Positions 10,376 through 18,937 of a DNA stretch of 64,000 bases are shown here, piece after piece. The DNA is taken from positions 330,734 through 394,733 of the forward strand of contig NZ_AP018291.1 in assembly GCF_002368415.1 (NCBI RefSeq), given 5' to 3'. Origin of the DNA: Calothrix sp. NIES-4105. GTDB lineage: Bacteria; Cyanobacteriota; Cyanobacteriia; Cyanobacteriales; Nostocaceae. How positions within the stretch are numbered: the first letter of the stretch is position 1; every line of letters starts with the position of its first letter. The translations under genes were made by a program, and so were the position numbers. The notes beneath the pieces were generated by a model that was not told where the DNA came from, ran no database searches, and was given only the letters and a program-made list of their open reading frames with translations.

Positions 10376-10504
10376 GTTAAGTACTTATGGCAAATTCACT
10401 CTGGAACAGTGAGTAGTTTATGACTTGCTTGAGCCGGATGCGTTGCGAGACGCACGTCCGGTTCTGAGGGGGAAGGGGGTAGCGATACCCCTAACCTACC
10501 CGAC
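10376..10504 (+). ncRNA. Group II intron 3' end (domains V-VI), relic
   Basis: Positions 10431-10464 form a typical 34-nt group II intron domain V: a GAGCCGGATGCG strand, a short loop, and a CGCACGTCCGGTTC return strand that pairs with it, including the AGC catalytic-triad position. It is followed by TGAGGGGG, a domain VI-like hairpin with a GGTAGCGATACC core, and the usual 3' terminus CCTACCCGAC. No intron-encoded reverse transcriptase or domains I-III precede it, so only the 3' end remains. The GIY-YIG gene nearby is on the opposite strand and not part of it. Confidence 0.8.
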
Positions 10505-10558
10505 CACGTTCCTGCCTATTGTGTTGAGGCAAGTTTTACAATTACTTGCCTTCATATT

Positions 10559-10900
10559 TTACTTTGTACTTTTTAGCTCGTTGTACTGCCTGATATGCTC
10601 GTTGAGTTCTGGAAACCCAGCATAGTTAGCGGCAACATGCTCTAGCGAATATAAGCCAGCTCGTGACCAGAAGAATTTATCAGTTTTTTTCTTGCCAGTT
10701 ACTTCAATTACTGCGCTAGGTGTTATTTTTTCTTTAGATATAAAATCACGTGCGCGCGTGACGGCTTTCAATTTTGAGTTTGCATTATCCACTCGATAAT
10801 GAGGAATACTATTTAAGATTCGATAACCAGTCCTTTTTCTTTTGACGCTTTTCCTTTTACGGGGGCTGCTGCTTATAGTTGATATTGATTCTGATTTCAT
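10559..10900 (-). CDS. Basic hypothetical protein
   Basis: A 113-residue protein with a strongly basic N-terminal stretch (residues about 13-24, PRKRKSVKRKRT) that could bind nucleic acid. Its ATG overlaps the stop of the upstream GIY-YIG gene by ATGA, implying translational coupling. It is the last gene of the minus-strand series. No family recognised; a role alongside the GIY-YIG nuclease is inferred only from coupling. Confidence 0.65.
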   Translation of the reverse strand: MKSESISTISSSPRKRKSVKRKRTGYRILNSIPHYRVDNANSKLKAVTRARDFISKEKITPSAVIEVTGKKKTDKFFWSRAGLYSLEHVAANYAGFPELNEHIRQYNELKSTK

Positions 10901-11202
10901 GGTTTCCTCTTTTGTATTTGTTCGTATAATTTGCGGTTATTTTTTTGGCGTCTTAGTTTACGTTCTAAGTGGTACGCTTCTTTAGCTGTACATGTGTACC
11001 AAACATGTACTACTTCTAATTTGATGCCTCGTTCAACTGCGGCTTGTGTAAATCTTGCGCCTACACCACTACAATGTTCTTTGAAACGTTGTGATAGGTT
11101 CTTGGTAGCGCCAAGGTAGTACTGCGCTTTGTGTTTACTGCTGCCTAATGGCTCGGATAGCTTGATAAGGTAGCAACAACTAGTTGACTTAATTTCACAC
11201 AT
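10897..11202 (-). CDS. GIY-YIG family nuclease-like protein
   Basis: This 101-residue protein matches single-domain GIY-YIG proteins (UPF0213/YhbQ type): YYLGATKNLSQRFKEH is the second strand and helix with the conserved Arg, followed by W-Y-T-C and a Lys/Arg-rich helix (ERKLRRQKNN). The first GIY tract is divergent (CCYLIKL). Such proteins are small DNA nucleases or binding proteins found on plasmids. It overlaps the following gene by four bases (ATGA). Its native target is unknown. Confidence 0.75.
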   Translation of the reverse strand: MCEIKSTSCCYLIKLSEPLGSSKHKAQYYLGATKNLSQRFKEHCSGVGARFTQAAVERGIKLEVVHVWYTCTAKEAYHLERKLRRQKNNRKLYEQIQKRKP

Positions 11203-11248
11203 TACTTTGTGGAATTAATTTTCTCGTTTTACCGCGTAGCTGTTGTAA

Positions 11249-11863
11249 TTAATATTGAAAAACATTTATTGCCTTTGTTTCTTTGACTTCTTTTTCTACT
11301 AATGTTTTGGAGTGATATTCGGAAATAGCGTTTGCTAGTACTTGTTCAATACTAAGGTTAGTAATACTTGCTATTTCGTGTAAATAAACCAGTGACCTTC
11401 TGTCTAGCGAAGGTAGTTTTTGATTTTCTCTCTTATCCTGCTTTCTAGCATCTCTCATTAATTTTAATACCAAGTCTTGATTTATTTTGTTGACTGGGTA
11501 TTCTGATAAAGCGTCGATTACTACTTCATATCGGCTTTGTGCGAGTGAATACAATACCTTGGGTTCAATACTTGCAAGTGCTTGTGGGCAATAGCTGAAA
11601 TCATTATATAATGCCTTTGCTACACGGATTGCACGTCTTTCTTTTGCGCTACCTTTAGTCCACCCTCTTAATTCTAAGAATATTCGATATTCACTACACG
11701 AATGATTTTTTTTGTATTCGTATAATTGGAAATATTGTTTTAGAATACTGAGTGTAACACTATTAAAATTCAAATCAATTTCTTCCATATTATGTTCATG
11801 TTCATTGTTTAAAATAACTAAATTGTTGATTTGAAACTTTACTTTACGTTTTTTTAGACACAA
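11249..11863 (-). CDS. Plasmid-type hypothetical protein, paralog of the 14.4-kb gene
   Basis: This 204-residue protein shares with the 348-residue product at 14435-15481 a block of about 90 residues: an L-GWxxGxxxERR motif, an AKA helix, then IEPKVLYSL, and finally INQDLVLKLMRDAR. It is therefore one of two diverged copies of the same family in this locus. The likely real start is one of the later Met codons (for example MEEIDLNF); the first 25 residues look unlike the paralog. No enzymatic motif is visible; a DNA-binding role is only a guess. Confidence 0.65.
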   Translation of the reverse strand: MCLKKRKVKFQINNLVILNNEHEHNMEEIDLNFNSVTLSILKQYFQLYEYKKNHSCSEYRIFLELRGWTKGSAKERRAIRVAKALYNDFSYCPQALASIEPKVLYSLAQSRYEVVIDALSEYPVNKINQDLVLKLMRDARKQDKRENQKLPSLDRRSLVYLHEIASITNLSIEQVLANAISEYHSKTLVEKEVKETKAINVFQY

Positions 11864-11914
11864 AACAGTTTTGACATTTGTAAATATCTATTAGTGTTTT
11901 TAGCAGAAAATATT

Positions 11915-12412
11915 TTAATTAGCGCAGTTATCTATCGCAATTGACTCTAAATTTTTATGAGTCTTTACTACTTCTGTGCTAATTACAACTAGTTTTACAC
12001 TAGCAGCAGCTATAGATGCCATTGTTGCGCTATCTTTTTGTGCAAGATAATTTAGTAGAGCAATTAATTTTTGAAGAGTACTGTGCAACTCTCTATAAAC
12101 TTTTGCATAATCCCATTCTGGGTTAGTGACTCTCTCAAGTTTAATTTGATTCTTTTCTTCAAATAATTTCTCCACACGTCTTTCAATTGACTCATCAATC
12201 GCTTTCAATATATGGTCAGAGTCAGTAAACGGGTGTGACACATTACAAATGTTGTCGTAAACGAATGATGTGCATTGCATCAGTAAACTGTAATCGCGTA
12301 GTTCGCGCGCTACTTTGTCTAAAATGATGTTGCCGTTTTCATTGCAAACTATCTTTTTCCAGTCTGATGCTAATACTTGCATATAGTCGCTGTCAGTATA
12401 ATCTCTTTCCAT
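11915..12412 (-). CDS. Helical hypothetical protein
   Basis: A 165-residue, mostly helical protein (MERDYTDSDYMQVLASDWKK at the start). The middle is Glu/Lys rich, and an Ala/Ser-rich helix (ATMASIAAASVKLVVIST) lies near the C-terminus. It sits between the IscB element and the 11249 gene in the same direction, so before the IscB insertion it was probably part of one minus-strand operon with the genes at 14171-16160. No function recognised. Confidence 0.6.
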   Translation of the reverse strand: MERDYTDSDYMQVLASDWKKIVCNENGNIILDKVARELRDYSLLMQCTSFVYDNICNVSHPFTDSDHILKAIDESIERRVEKLFEEKNQIKLERVTNPEWDYAKVYRELHSTLQKLIALLNYLAQKDSATMASIAAASVKLVVISTEVVKTHKNLESIAIDNCAN

Positions 12413-12622
12413 TTAAATTCTCCGTTTGATATGTGGTTATCGTGGTTTGTTGAAAGCGTGGTACAGTGGCGCCAGTACAGTACAAAGATTAAATTAAACC
12501 ACTCTTTTAATGTTTGGCGCCGAATATTTAGCTATCACGTAAAATTCACAGGATGCGGGAAGCCCCGTCTTTTCAAAGCGGGGATGGGAGCGACACGAGC
12601 GACTTTAGTCGCCTTTAAATAT

Positions 12623-13906
12623 TTAATTTGCATAAGCATAGCCATCTTTATGATGAATCACTTTACAATCTTTGTAACTGATTCCTTGGACTAAACCTGC
12701 TTTAGTTGAAACATTAAAACTACCAGTAGAACGAGTAGCTATACGACCAATATAAACACCAATCTTTTTACCTTTGGTGACAATAGCTTTAACAATGTCG
12801 CCCGTTTGAAAACCAAAATGTATTTGTTTGTTTGAGCGATGACGAGTAGGAAATCCATATTTATTAGTCCCACACATTTGTCGCGTACCATATCCTTTAG
12901 CAGTTATTAGCAAAGGTTTAACTCCTTTAAATTTCAAAATCGGTGTAGATTTTCCAACGCAAGCAGCGTCAATCCAGTGCGTTTTATCCAGATTTTGCTG
13001 AACGCGGTTAAATTGAGTTAACCCGCCACTCCCAGTTTCTACTTCTAAACCAGTTGCTTTTAAAGTAGCTAACAAAGTAAATCTTGTTGTGTTTACTGCT
13101 GCGGCATCTGCCAATGGTTTTTTAGCTTGCTTAATAATTGCTTCTAATTTTTTAGGGTCTTTTTTTAGAAATTCTTTTACATCTTTAGTTCCCTTTTTTA
13201 GATTACATTTCTCACAACTTAAAGTTAAATTGGATATTCGATTACTTCCTCCTTTGGCTCGTGCTTGAATATGCTCTATTTGTAAAGGTACGTGTTCCAC
13301 ACCACAATAAGCGCATTTACGACCCCACTTTTCTAATAAATATTGCCTAGTTTCATAACCTGCAAGCGTTCCTTGTTGGTATTCGACTCCTGACACCTCT
13401 GAGTTCTGCATTAATTGAGTGTCGAATCGTACTAACTCTTGACTAATCGCACTGATAAAAGCAAACTTTTGAAGTCGTTTTACCCACGTGATGATATTAT
13501 CAACTCGACTTTGGAGACTGGGTGAAATCCACTTTTCTCTACGCTTACGATTGTTAAATCTGGGAGCGCGATAACGAGTTTTACGATTTCTACGACTTCT
13601 ACGTAATTGTCTACGAGAAGTTAAAGCATCTCTAATTTTAAAGCCTCTGTGCTGAAGTTCTGCTGCGAATACAACTTCACCTGTAGAGTCATTAACTAAA
13701 GCAAACCCCGTTGTTTTTGCACCTGGATCAATCTTTAATCTCAATGGTTCAACCTCAACATCTGGTAATCGTTCCTTCAAAATTAAAGTAAAAGGGAACT
13801 TACGGAACACAGCAGCTTTTTTGCTTCTTAATAATTGTCTGGCTCGTGCTGGATGAATTGGATTTAATGGCTTAAAGTTAGTGTCAATTAAAAAAACTTT
13901 GGACAT
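12623..13906 (-). CDS. iscB: IscB RNA-guided nuclease (OMEGA system, Cas9 ancestor family)
   Basis: This 427-residue protein has the full IscB layout: a PLMP-like N-terminus (KPLNPIHPARARQLL), RuvC-I with D60 (LKIDPGAKTTG), an Arg-rich bridge helix (about 98-121), RuvC-II with E157 (QELVRF), an HNH domain with CAYC at 198-201, IEH at 210-212 and CEKCN at 231-235, and RuvC-III with H310/D313 (HWIDAAC). A C-terminal beta-rich target-adjacent-motif-interaction region follows. All expected catalytic residues are present. The start is set at 13906 because GGGAGG lies five bases before that ATG and family members begin MSKVF; an upstream ATG at 13945 is less likely. Known IscB proteins cut DNA guided by an omega-RNA. 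Confidence 0.92.
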   Translation of the reverse strand: MSKVFLIDTNFKPLNPIHPARARQLLRSKKAAVFRKFPFTLILKERLPDVEVEPLRLKIDPGAKTTGFALVNDSTGEVVFAAELQHRGFKIRDALTSRRQLRRSRRNRKTRYRAPRFNNRKRREKWISPSLQSRVDNIITWVKRLQKFAFISAISQELVRFDTQLMQNSEVSGVEYQQGTLAGYETRQYLLEKWGRKCAYCGVEHVPLQIEHIQARAKGGSNRISNLTLSCEKCNLKKGTKDVKEFLKKDPKKLEAIIKQAKKPLADAAAVNTTRFTLLATLKATGLEVETGSGGLTQFNRVQQNLDKTHWIDAACVGKSTPILKFKGVKPLLITAKGYGTRQMCGTNKYGFPTRHRSNKQIHFGFQTGDIVKAIVTKGKKIGVYIGRIATRSTGSFNVSTKAGLVQGISYKDCKVIHHKDGYAYAN

Positions 13907-13949
13907 TTGTCCCTCCCATTGCTGAGGTAATGTTAGCTTCGCCAATGTT

Positions 13950-14161
13950 CTAATTGCTTGTTAGGCTTACTACACTTTCTTAACCCGATAAGAATTTTTA
14001 ATAGTAAGCGACAGTGCCGCATGGATACCCAGATATACTGGACGGTCTAGCTTCGCAACCGTGGGTGTCGTGACAAAAAGAACGTAGTTGATACTTAGGC
14101 TGGTCAACTATCTCTGAAGAGGACTTCAAGCTTGGCTAGAAGTCCCGTTCTTCAGAACGGG
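13950..14161 (-). ncRNA. Putative omega-RNA scaffold for IscB
   Basis: The roughly 210 bp upstream of iscB is non-coding and packed with stem-loops, as expected for omega-RNA. Perfect or near-perfect stems pair 14144-14151 with 14154-14161, 14121-14127 with 14139-14145, 14086-14091 with 14104-14109, 14042-14046 with 14058-14062, and 13966-13972 with 14002-14008, the last enclosing a smaller stem at 13977-13982/13989-13994. In known IscB systems the guide lies at the 5' end, so here it would be templated by sequence at and just beyond 14162. Boundaries are approximate. Confidence 0.6.
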
Positions 14162-14170
14162 GTCGTTGAC

Positions 14171-14404
14171 TTACCAAAAGGTTGTATAGCGTGGCGCCTC
14201 ACTATCCCGCCAAACAATGCGTTGTAAGATTATGCGATTTGGGTCTTGACCGTCTCCAGCCGCTGACCCGTCATAGTTACGTGCGGATGTTGCTGGGATA
14301 TAACTCCATTCAACTGTCTGTTCAGATAACGTCCAAGACACAGTTTGCTTGTTTCTTGCGTGCATCCTTTTTATAGCTTCGTTTCTATCAAAATAAACAC
14401 TCAT
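14171..14404 (-). CDS. Small hypothetical protein, possibly truncated by the IscB element
   Basis: A 77-residue protein with a good ribosome-binding site (GGGAG seven bases before the ATG), 30 bp downstream of the 348-residue gene, so probably co-transcribed. It has an Arg/Lys-rich N-terminal part (NEAIKRMHARNKQ) and beta-like, Trp-containing segments after it. The stop codon at 14171-14173 lies exactly at the edge of the IscB element, so the original C-terminus may have been lost. No family recognised. Confidence 0.6.
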   Translation of the reverse strand: MSVYFDRNEAIKRMHARNKQTVSWTLSEQTVEWSYIPATSARNYDGSAAGDGQDPNRIILQRIVWRDSEAPRYTTFW

Positions 14405-14434
14405 GATTATCTCCCGTAATTAGATTTTTAATTT

Positions 14435-15481
14435 TTAATTATGACGCTCAACCACTGATTGATACCCATCACAACTATTTTTGATATCCACTAGTGTACG
14501 CTCAACCATAGGAGCATTCACTACAAACGGGGCATCGTCATCCCAAGTGTAAATTTCATATTTTCTACCACAGAGTTGTTCTCTGTAGTCGCGCACCACA
14601 CCTTCTTTTTTAGCGAGTGCTAGCTTTTTTGTTGCCCCAGGCATTTCTGCCCAAACTTTCTTTCTCTCACTTTCACTCAGTTCATTCCACGCACTGCTAC
14701 GAGTAATTGCATTGCAGCAATACAATACGTTACGTATACTATCCCACGATTCGCATGACCTGAATTCTGTAAGAAGCTCATTGAATAGTTTTTCTTCAAT
14801 ATCTTCTTCAATATTTTGGAAACAGGTGGGAATGGCGCCTGGTGTTACTTGTACTGGTTCAAGTACGGTTTCTTGTTCAACTGAGGTAGGTGTTTCTTGA
14901 TTATCTGTCTTAATTTCTACTTCCCAACCTTCTTGTTGAATGAGAAGCTGCATTGCTTCACGGACTATTTCTGTTGTAGCGTGTCCTTTTTGTCGCAATG
15001 CTTCGATTGCTTTACCAGTCCAGTCACCTTCTTCGATTAGCTCTACACGGTAGAATCGACCATTTTTACGGTATTTCCATCCTTCGCGCGTCATTCCATT
15101 TTTTTGTTTTCTTAACAAATTCTGTTGATGGCGAATGAATTTAACTACTAGGTCTTGGGTAATTCCTGATGCCATGCCTTGTAGTCGGGTGATGACTGGC
15201 GCCAGCTTTTCATCAGATAGCTGGTATATAGTCTTGGGTTCAATTTTGGATAATTTTTGAATGCAGTGTATGAATGGTGCGAAGGCTTTGGCTATGCTGA
15301 GAAGTCTTTTTTCTTCTGTACCACCATACTTCCAACCATTTGCTTTAAGCAGGGCTAAGTATTCTTCGTGGTCGTAGTACTCTTTGTGTTCTTTGAGTTT
15401 GAACGCCGCATCTAGTAATGCTACTGTTGATTTTTCTAACTGGGAGAATGCAGTTACGGTTGAAACTGTTGCAGTACTCAT
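14435..15481 (-). CDS. Plasmid-type hypothetical protein (paralog of the 11.2-kb gene)
   Basis: A 348-residue protein. Residues about 10-125 align with the 204-residue protein at 11249-11863 (NGWKYGGTEEKR, AKAF, IEPKTIYQLS, ITQDLVVKFIR). A basic linker (RKQKNGMTREGWKYRKNGRF) is followed by RVELIEEGDW and an acidic central region, then a Trp-rich C-terminal part. It heads a run of minus-strand genes with its close neighbour at 14171. The basic linker suggests nucleic-acid contact, which is inference. No known enzyme motif. Confidence 0.7.
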   Translation of the reverse strand: MSTATVSTVTAFSQLEKSTVALLDAAFKLKEHKEYYDHEEYLALLKANGWKYGGTEEKRLLSIAKAFAPFIHCIQKLSKIEPKTIYQLSDEKLAPVITRLQGMASGITQDLVVKFIRHQQNLLRKQKNGMTREGWKYRKNGRFYRVELIEEGDWTGKAIEALRQKGHATTEIVREAMQLLIQQEGWEVEIKTDNQETPTSVEQETVLEPVQVTPGAIPTCFQNIEEDIEEKLFNELLTEFRSCESWDSIRNVLYCCNAITRSSAWNELSESERKKVWAEMPGATKKLALAKKEGVVRDYREQLCGRKYEIYTWDDDAPFVVNAPMVERTLVDIKNSCDGYQSVVERHN

Positions 15482-15566
15482 GATAATAATAGTTCCTGTT
15501 TTTTTTTGAAAGGGGTGGGTTGGGTTTATCTCAATCCACTCTATTTTTTTTGTTTTTGGGCTTTAC

Positions 15567-16160
15567 TTATGCAGCAATCAATTGCTGTGTAGTTTGATTT
15601 AATACTTTCATTGCCGCTTGGGCGTAGTACAGAGTCCGCCCATGTTCAGATGGCATTCTATGGAAACGGATGTCGCTACCCCATCCCAGTACTGTGTCGT
15701 ATTCCATTCCTGTTGTTGTTGCCAGCACGCGCGCACACTCATAGATAAACCTGTTTCTTGATAATCTTGCATCACGTTCACTGGTGCTGAGATTATCTAG
15801 CCCTAGCGCGTATGCCAAGAACTTTTGTGTTGAGAGTGATTTTGGTCTGTAAGCACCACTACGAATTTGAATCGCACACCGTACACTAATCCCTGCACTC
15901 TCGATATAACCCAGAGTATATCGATGTTGTTCTGGCATTGTTTCAAAATCGAGGGTTTTACCCCATCCGCAACGGATAGTATTCAAACTCGCTCCAAGTA
16001 GTACTGACAATACCTTTCCGCATTGTGTTTTGTACCCTCGCTCTTGTTCAAAGTTTTCGTATTGTTCTTCTGATAAACCCTCGCCAATCATTATTGGGCG
16101 GAGGAAGTCCCGTGGTGCCTTCGGTGTACGTGGGAGATTATTTATCGGTGGTGGGTTCAT
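15567..16160 (-). CDS. Hypothetical protein with an internal duplication
   Basis: A 197-residue protein built on two copies of a module of about 45 residues: first around residues 48-90 (CGKVLSVLLGASL, then GWGKTLDFETMPEQHRYTLG), then around 140-185 (CARVLATTTGMEY, then GWGSDIRFHRMPSEHGRTLY). The repeated W-G, F-MP-EH-TL-Y pattern suggests a helical repeat fold. It lies 85 bp upstream of the 348-residue gene in the same orientation and is probably the first gene of that series. Function unknown. Confidence 0.7.
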   Translation of the reverse strand: MNPPPINNLPRTPKAPRDFLRPIMIGEGLSEEQYENFEQERGYKTQCGKVLSVLLGASLNTIRCGWGKTLDFETMPEQHRYTLGYIESAGISVRCAIQIRSGAYRPKSLSTQKFLAYALGLDNLSTSERDARLSRNRFIYECARVLATTTGMEYDTVLGWGSDIRFHRMPSEHGRTLYYAQAAMKVLNQTTQQLIAA

Positions 16161-16407
16161 ACGTATTGCTTATGTACTTTACTCTTTTAGGTATTTTATG
16201 GCTATTAGTCTTACATGCAAGCAAAAGTTTACAAATATTAATAATACTAACTTTTCATGCAATAAAATGTTTACATTATTTAATATTTTCGTGGAAAAGA
16301 CGCTTTACAAAAAGAAACAAACTCGTGAATGGCTAATTTGGTGCAACATTTACTTATTGTTGTCTGTAGGATATTTAATTTTTTGATAGAATTGCTAAAC
16401 TGATTGA

Positions 16408-17268
16408 ATGACAAGTACGCCAAATTCAAGCGAAGAAACAAAAAAAGACAACCAATACATACGTATTGCTTTAAACTCCGAGCAACGCGAACAATTGAAG
16501 CAGCTGCCACCGAGTTGGGAGGATTTACTTCGATATGAAGGTGGTGGCAGTAAACCGGAGGGGAAACGATTATTTAATGCGGTTAAATTTGTTTTTTTAT
16601 TTTTGAGGCGACTATTTAAACTAGGTATTACGTTGCCTCGTGTCGATGATTTTGAGCGTTTTTTTGACGGTATGCAAATTACATTTGAAAAAGATAATTT
16701 AAACCGATTATCTTCTAAAAATGAAAATTTCAAACTTGGTGCAAAGTTGGTAGAATTGTCAGTAAAGTTGGGTTTGCCCCAACCAACTTCAAGTAATATA
16801 GATGATTGGCTGTCTAATCTGTTATCTTCAGATAATGTAGATTTAATGGAGGATTTACAAAATCCTACTGAAATTGGAAACGCAGTAATACACGCAATTA
16901 AATCGAGTTCTATAGATATTCACATAATTAATGCAAATAATATTCCTCTTGTATTTTATAAACTAGCTGCTGGTTATTACCAATATAAACAATTAGTGAA
17001 ATTTTTATCTGATAAAGGCATACCTGAACCAACCCCAGAATCAATGGAGGAGTGGGCTGAGAAATATTTATTTATGAATCAATGCCATGATTTGTTGGAA
17101 TTTTTATTTAATATGAAAGAACTTCTTCCCGAAGAAGAAATATCACTTAATTCTAATAAATTCCATGTTCTTAGTAGACAAATGTTAAAGGCGTATTACT
17201 TAATGCATGACCGTACTGAGGATGGTGAATGTAATAGTAAAGATAATCAGGATTGCAATTGCTATTGA
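16408..17268 (+). CDS. Helical hypothetical protein
   Basis: A 286-residue protein, mostly helical. Two segments are similar in shape: one after FKLGITLPRVDDFERFF and one after DKGIPEPTPESMEEWAEKY, each a GI(T/P)xP, then D/E-rich helix, suggesting an internal helical repeat; a third GLPQPTSSNIDDW fits the same pattern. The C-terminus is Cys/Asp/Asn-rich. It is divergent from the 15567 gene. No ribosome-binding site stands out. I do not recognise the family. Confidence 0.65.
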   Translation: MTSTPNSSEETKKDNQYIRIALNSEQREQLKQLPPSWEDLLRYEGGGSKPEGKRLFNAVKFVFLFLRRLFKLGITLPRVDDFERFFDGMQITFEKDNLNRLSSKNENFKLGAKLVELSVKLGLPQPTSSNIDDWLSNLLSSDNVDLMEDLQNPTEIGNAVIHAIKSSSIDIHIINANNIPLVFYKLAAGYYQYKQLVKFLSDKGIPEPTPESMEEWAEKYLFMNQCHDLLEFLFNMKELLPEEEISLNSNKFHVLSRQMLKAYYLMHDRTEDGECNSKDNQDCNCY

Positions 17269-17303
17269 TATATGATTTTTATTCATATATCAATATTTTT
17301 GTA

Positions 17304-17942
17304 TTAGTCCATCTTTTCCATGTCTATGTCGCTTAAAGTGCCCCCAGCCTCTAAAATTGTAATTTTTTTATTTCTTGCTAACTGTTTTGCATCGCCTGCT
17401 AAAGCGTCGTATATATCTTCTTCACTTACGTTAAATTTTTCCTTTAAAAATTGAATTCTTCTATTGAAAACAGCCTTGTTTTTATCAATAAAGCAACTTA
17501 CTACTATTGTTGCTATGTCACTTGATGAATATTCGTTTTCTTCAAGTATATTGACAAGGGTTTCATGTAATCCTGCGGGGATAACTCCCCTAAATAGTCT
17601 GTACTCACCATTATACGTAATTGTCTGCCATTTCCACTTGATGAAATTTTCTGTGTCTTGGCTGGATAGTCTTTCTATTACTTCGCAGGCGCCTATTAGT
17701 GCGGCATCCCCCTTACCCAACGTAAGCGAGCGTGTCATATAAATCATTTTGTTGTAAAGAGGTTTCGGTATTTTGCCGCGCACTTCAACTGAACCTGGTG
17801 TTACTACAGGTTCGCCATTGACTCTGCCGCGATTTGGGTGAGAGTCGCGGTCTTGTATGTACTCAGAGAGCGTTTCAGGTTTTTTTGCCATTTCGTCCTT
17901 TGGACAAACTTCGTTAATGTCAGATAATCTGATTTTTGGCAT
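17304..17942 (-). CDS. Possible tandem ribbon-helix-helix DNA-binding protein
   Basis: A 212-residue protein. After a polar N-terminal tail come two segments that each read as a short beta strand plus two helices: VEVRGKIPKPLYNKMIYMTR and RLFRGVIPAGLHETLVNIL. This is the pattern expected of two ribbon-helix-helix domains in one chain, as in some plasmid copy-control and partition regulators; the fold is an inference from pattern only. It is convergent with the 16408 gene and divergent from the 18014 gene. Confidence 0.55.
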   Translation of the reverse strand: MPKIRLSDINEVCPKDEMAKKPETLSEYIQDRDSHPNRGRVNGEPVVTPGSVEVRGKIPKPLYNKMIYMTRSLTLGKGDAALIGACEVIERLSSQDTENFIKWKWQTITYNGEYRLFRGVIPAGLHETLVNILEENEYSSSDIATIVVSCFIDKNKAVFNRRIQFLKEKFNVSEEDIYDALAGDAKQLARNKKITILEAGGTLSDIDMEKMD

Positions 17943-18013
17943 TATCTCAATAGTCTGAAACCTATGTAAATCAATGCTTTATATAAATTTACATTTCAGT
18001 AAAATCATAAATT

Positions 18014-18865
18014 ATGTTATTAGTGCCTTTATATTTGAGGTATTCTGAGGTATTATCACGTAAAAAGAAAATACTAACCACGCAAACAGCAACGGTGATG
18101 CCTATGGAACCATGTGATATTTCGTTAGGCTTTTGGCAACTTTCGTGCCTATATGGTTGGGATTGTGTGCCTGACTTCAATACTGATGCACTAGTTGTCA
18201 AGACAACTAGTTATGAGTTCGCGAAATACATTTTGGATAATTTTCGTGAAGTGCTGAGAGCTTGGGCATCGAGATTTGAGTTAAGCTTTGTAGTGATAAA
18301 ATATGGTAATAGTTCTTGGGATTTTATTGATATTGAAACAAAAGTGTCAAAATCATCTATCTTAAGACATAAATTTACTAGTAACCCCTTTTTAGCAGCA
18401 AAATTGAGTCAGGTGCATCATATGCAGTCACGAAATAATTTGATAGATATTTACGGCGCCGATTATGTAGGCATTCTTGATTTTCTGAAAGAATCAAGAT
18501 TACAAGGGCGTATTGTCGTGATAACAAGTAACACTACGAATATTTGTTATCACACTAACGATTTATTGTTGCCATCGCGTGGAATACTAATGCCATATCA
18601 GTGGGTAGGATTTGATTATTCCGCATTGTGGCGTAATAGTCGTGGCGGTATATCCCAACTTGAGAATCTACAACAAATACTAGCATCAGATAGATATATA
18701 GAAGGATACGACTATAATTTGCGCCGACCCGATGGTGCCATTGTTGAGTATCAGACTGATTACTATTTGTGTCGAGGTTTTTTAGGTGACGAAGTGCGAA
18801 TAGGAGTATCTCTACCAGAAGATTATCGTATTTTGGAAGAAGCGCCGGAACCAGCTTTGAATTAA
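18014..18865 (+). CDS. PAS-like hypothetical protein
   Basis: A 283-residue frame. The C-terminal third (YDYNLRRPDGAIVEYQTDYY, then GDEVRIGVS) has the strand pattern typical of a PAS domain, with an R-PDG turn; the middle part (RGILMPYQWVGFDYSALW) is aromatic rich. The start is uncertain: 18014 lacks a clear ribosome-binding site and the ATG near 18098 (MPMEPCDISLG) fits the conserved-looking part better. It could be a sensory or regulatory protein, but no output domain is visible. Confidence 0.5.
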   Translation: MLLVPLYLRYSEVLSRKKKILTTQTATVMPMEPCDISLGFWQLSCLYGWDCVPDFNTDALVVKTTSYEFAKYILDNFREVLRAWASRFELSFVVIKYGNSSWDFIDIETKVSKSSILRHKFTSNPFLAAKLSQVHHMQSRNNLIDIYGADYVGILDFLKESRLQGRIVVITSNTTNICYHTNDLLLPSRGILMPYQWVGFDYSALWRNSRGGISQLENLQQILASDRYIEGYDYNLRRPDGAIVEYQTDYYLCRGFLGDEVRIGVSLPEDYRILEEAPEPALN

Positions 18866-18937
18866 CTGTTGTTGATAAGTAGTTACGGTTTGCATTTGTA
18901 TTTAATTTGACTTCAATGTTGTAATGCTCGTTTTTAA

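Larger units (their letters stand above)
12550..14170 (-). mobile_element. IscB-type (IS200/IS605-related) element without a transposase
   Basis: A unit of about 1.6 kb holding only iscB and its upstream structured RNA region. Each end carries a similar hairpin: on the plus strand, AAGCCCCG...CGGGG at about 12559-12582, and AGTCCCGTTCT/AGAACGGGG at 14141-14162. Terminal hairpins are the hallmark of IS200/IS605 elements, which are moved by TnpA; no tnpA is in the window, so the element would need help in trans. It separates two minus-strand genes, and its right edge coincides with the stop codon of the gene at 14171. The exact ends are inferred. Confidence 0.6.

Noticed and set aside
10425..10625. 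66-codon plus-strand frame
   Set aside because: It lies over the group II intron domain V/VI and is better explained by the RNA structure.
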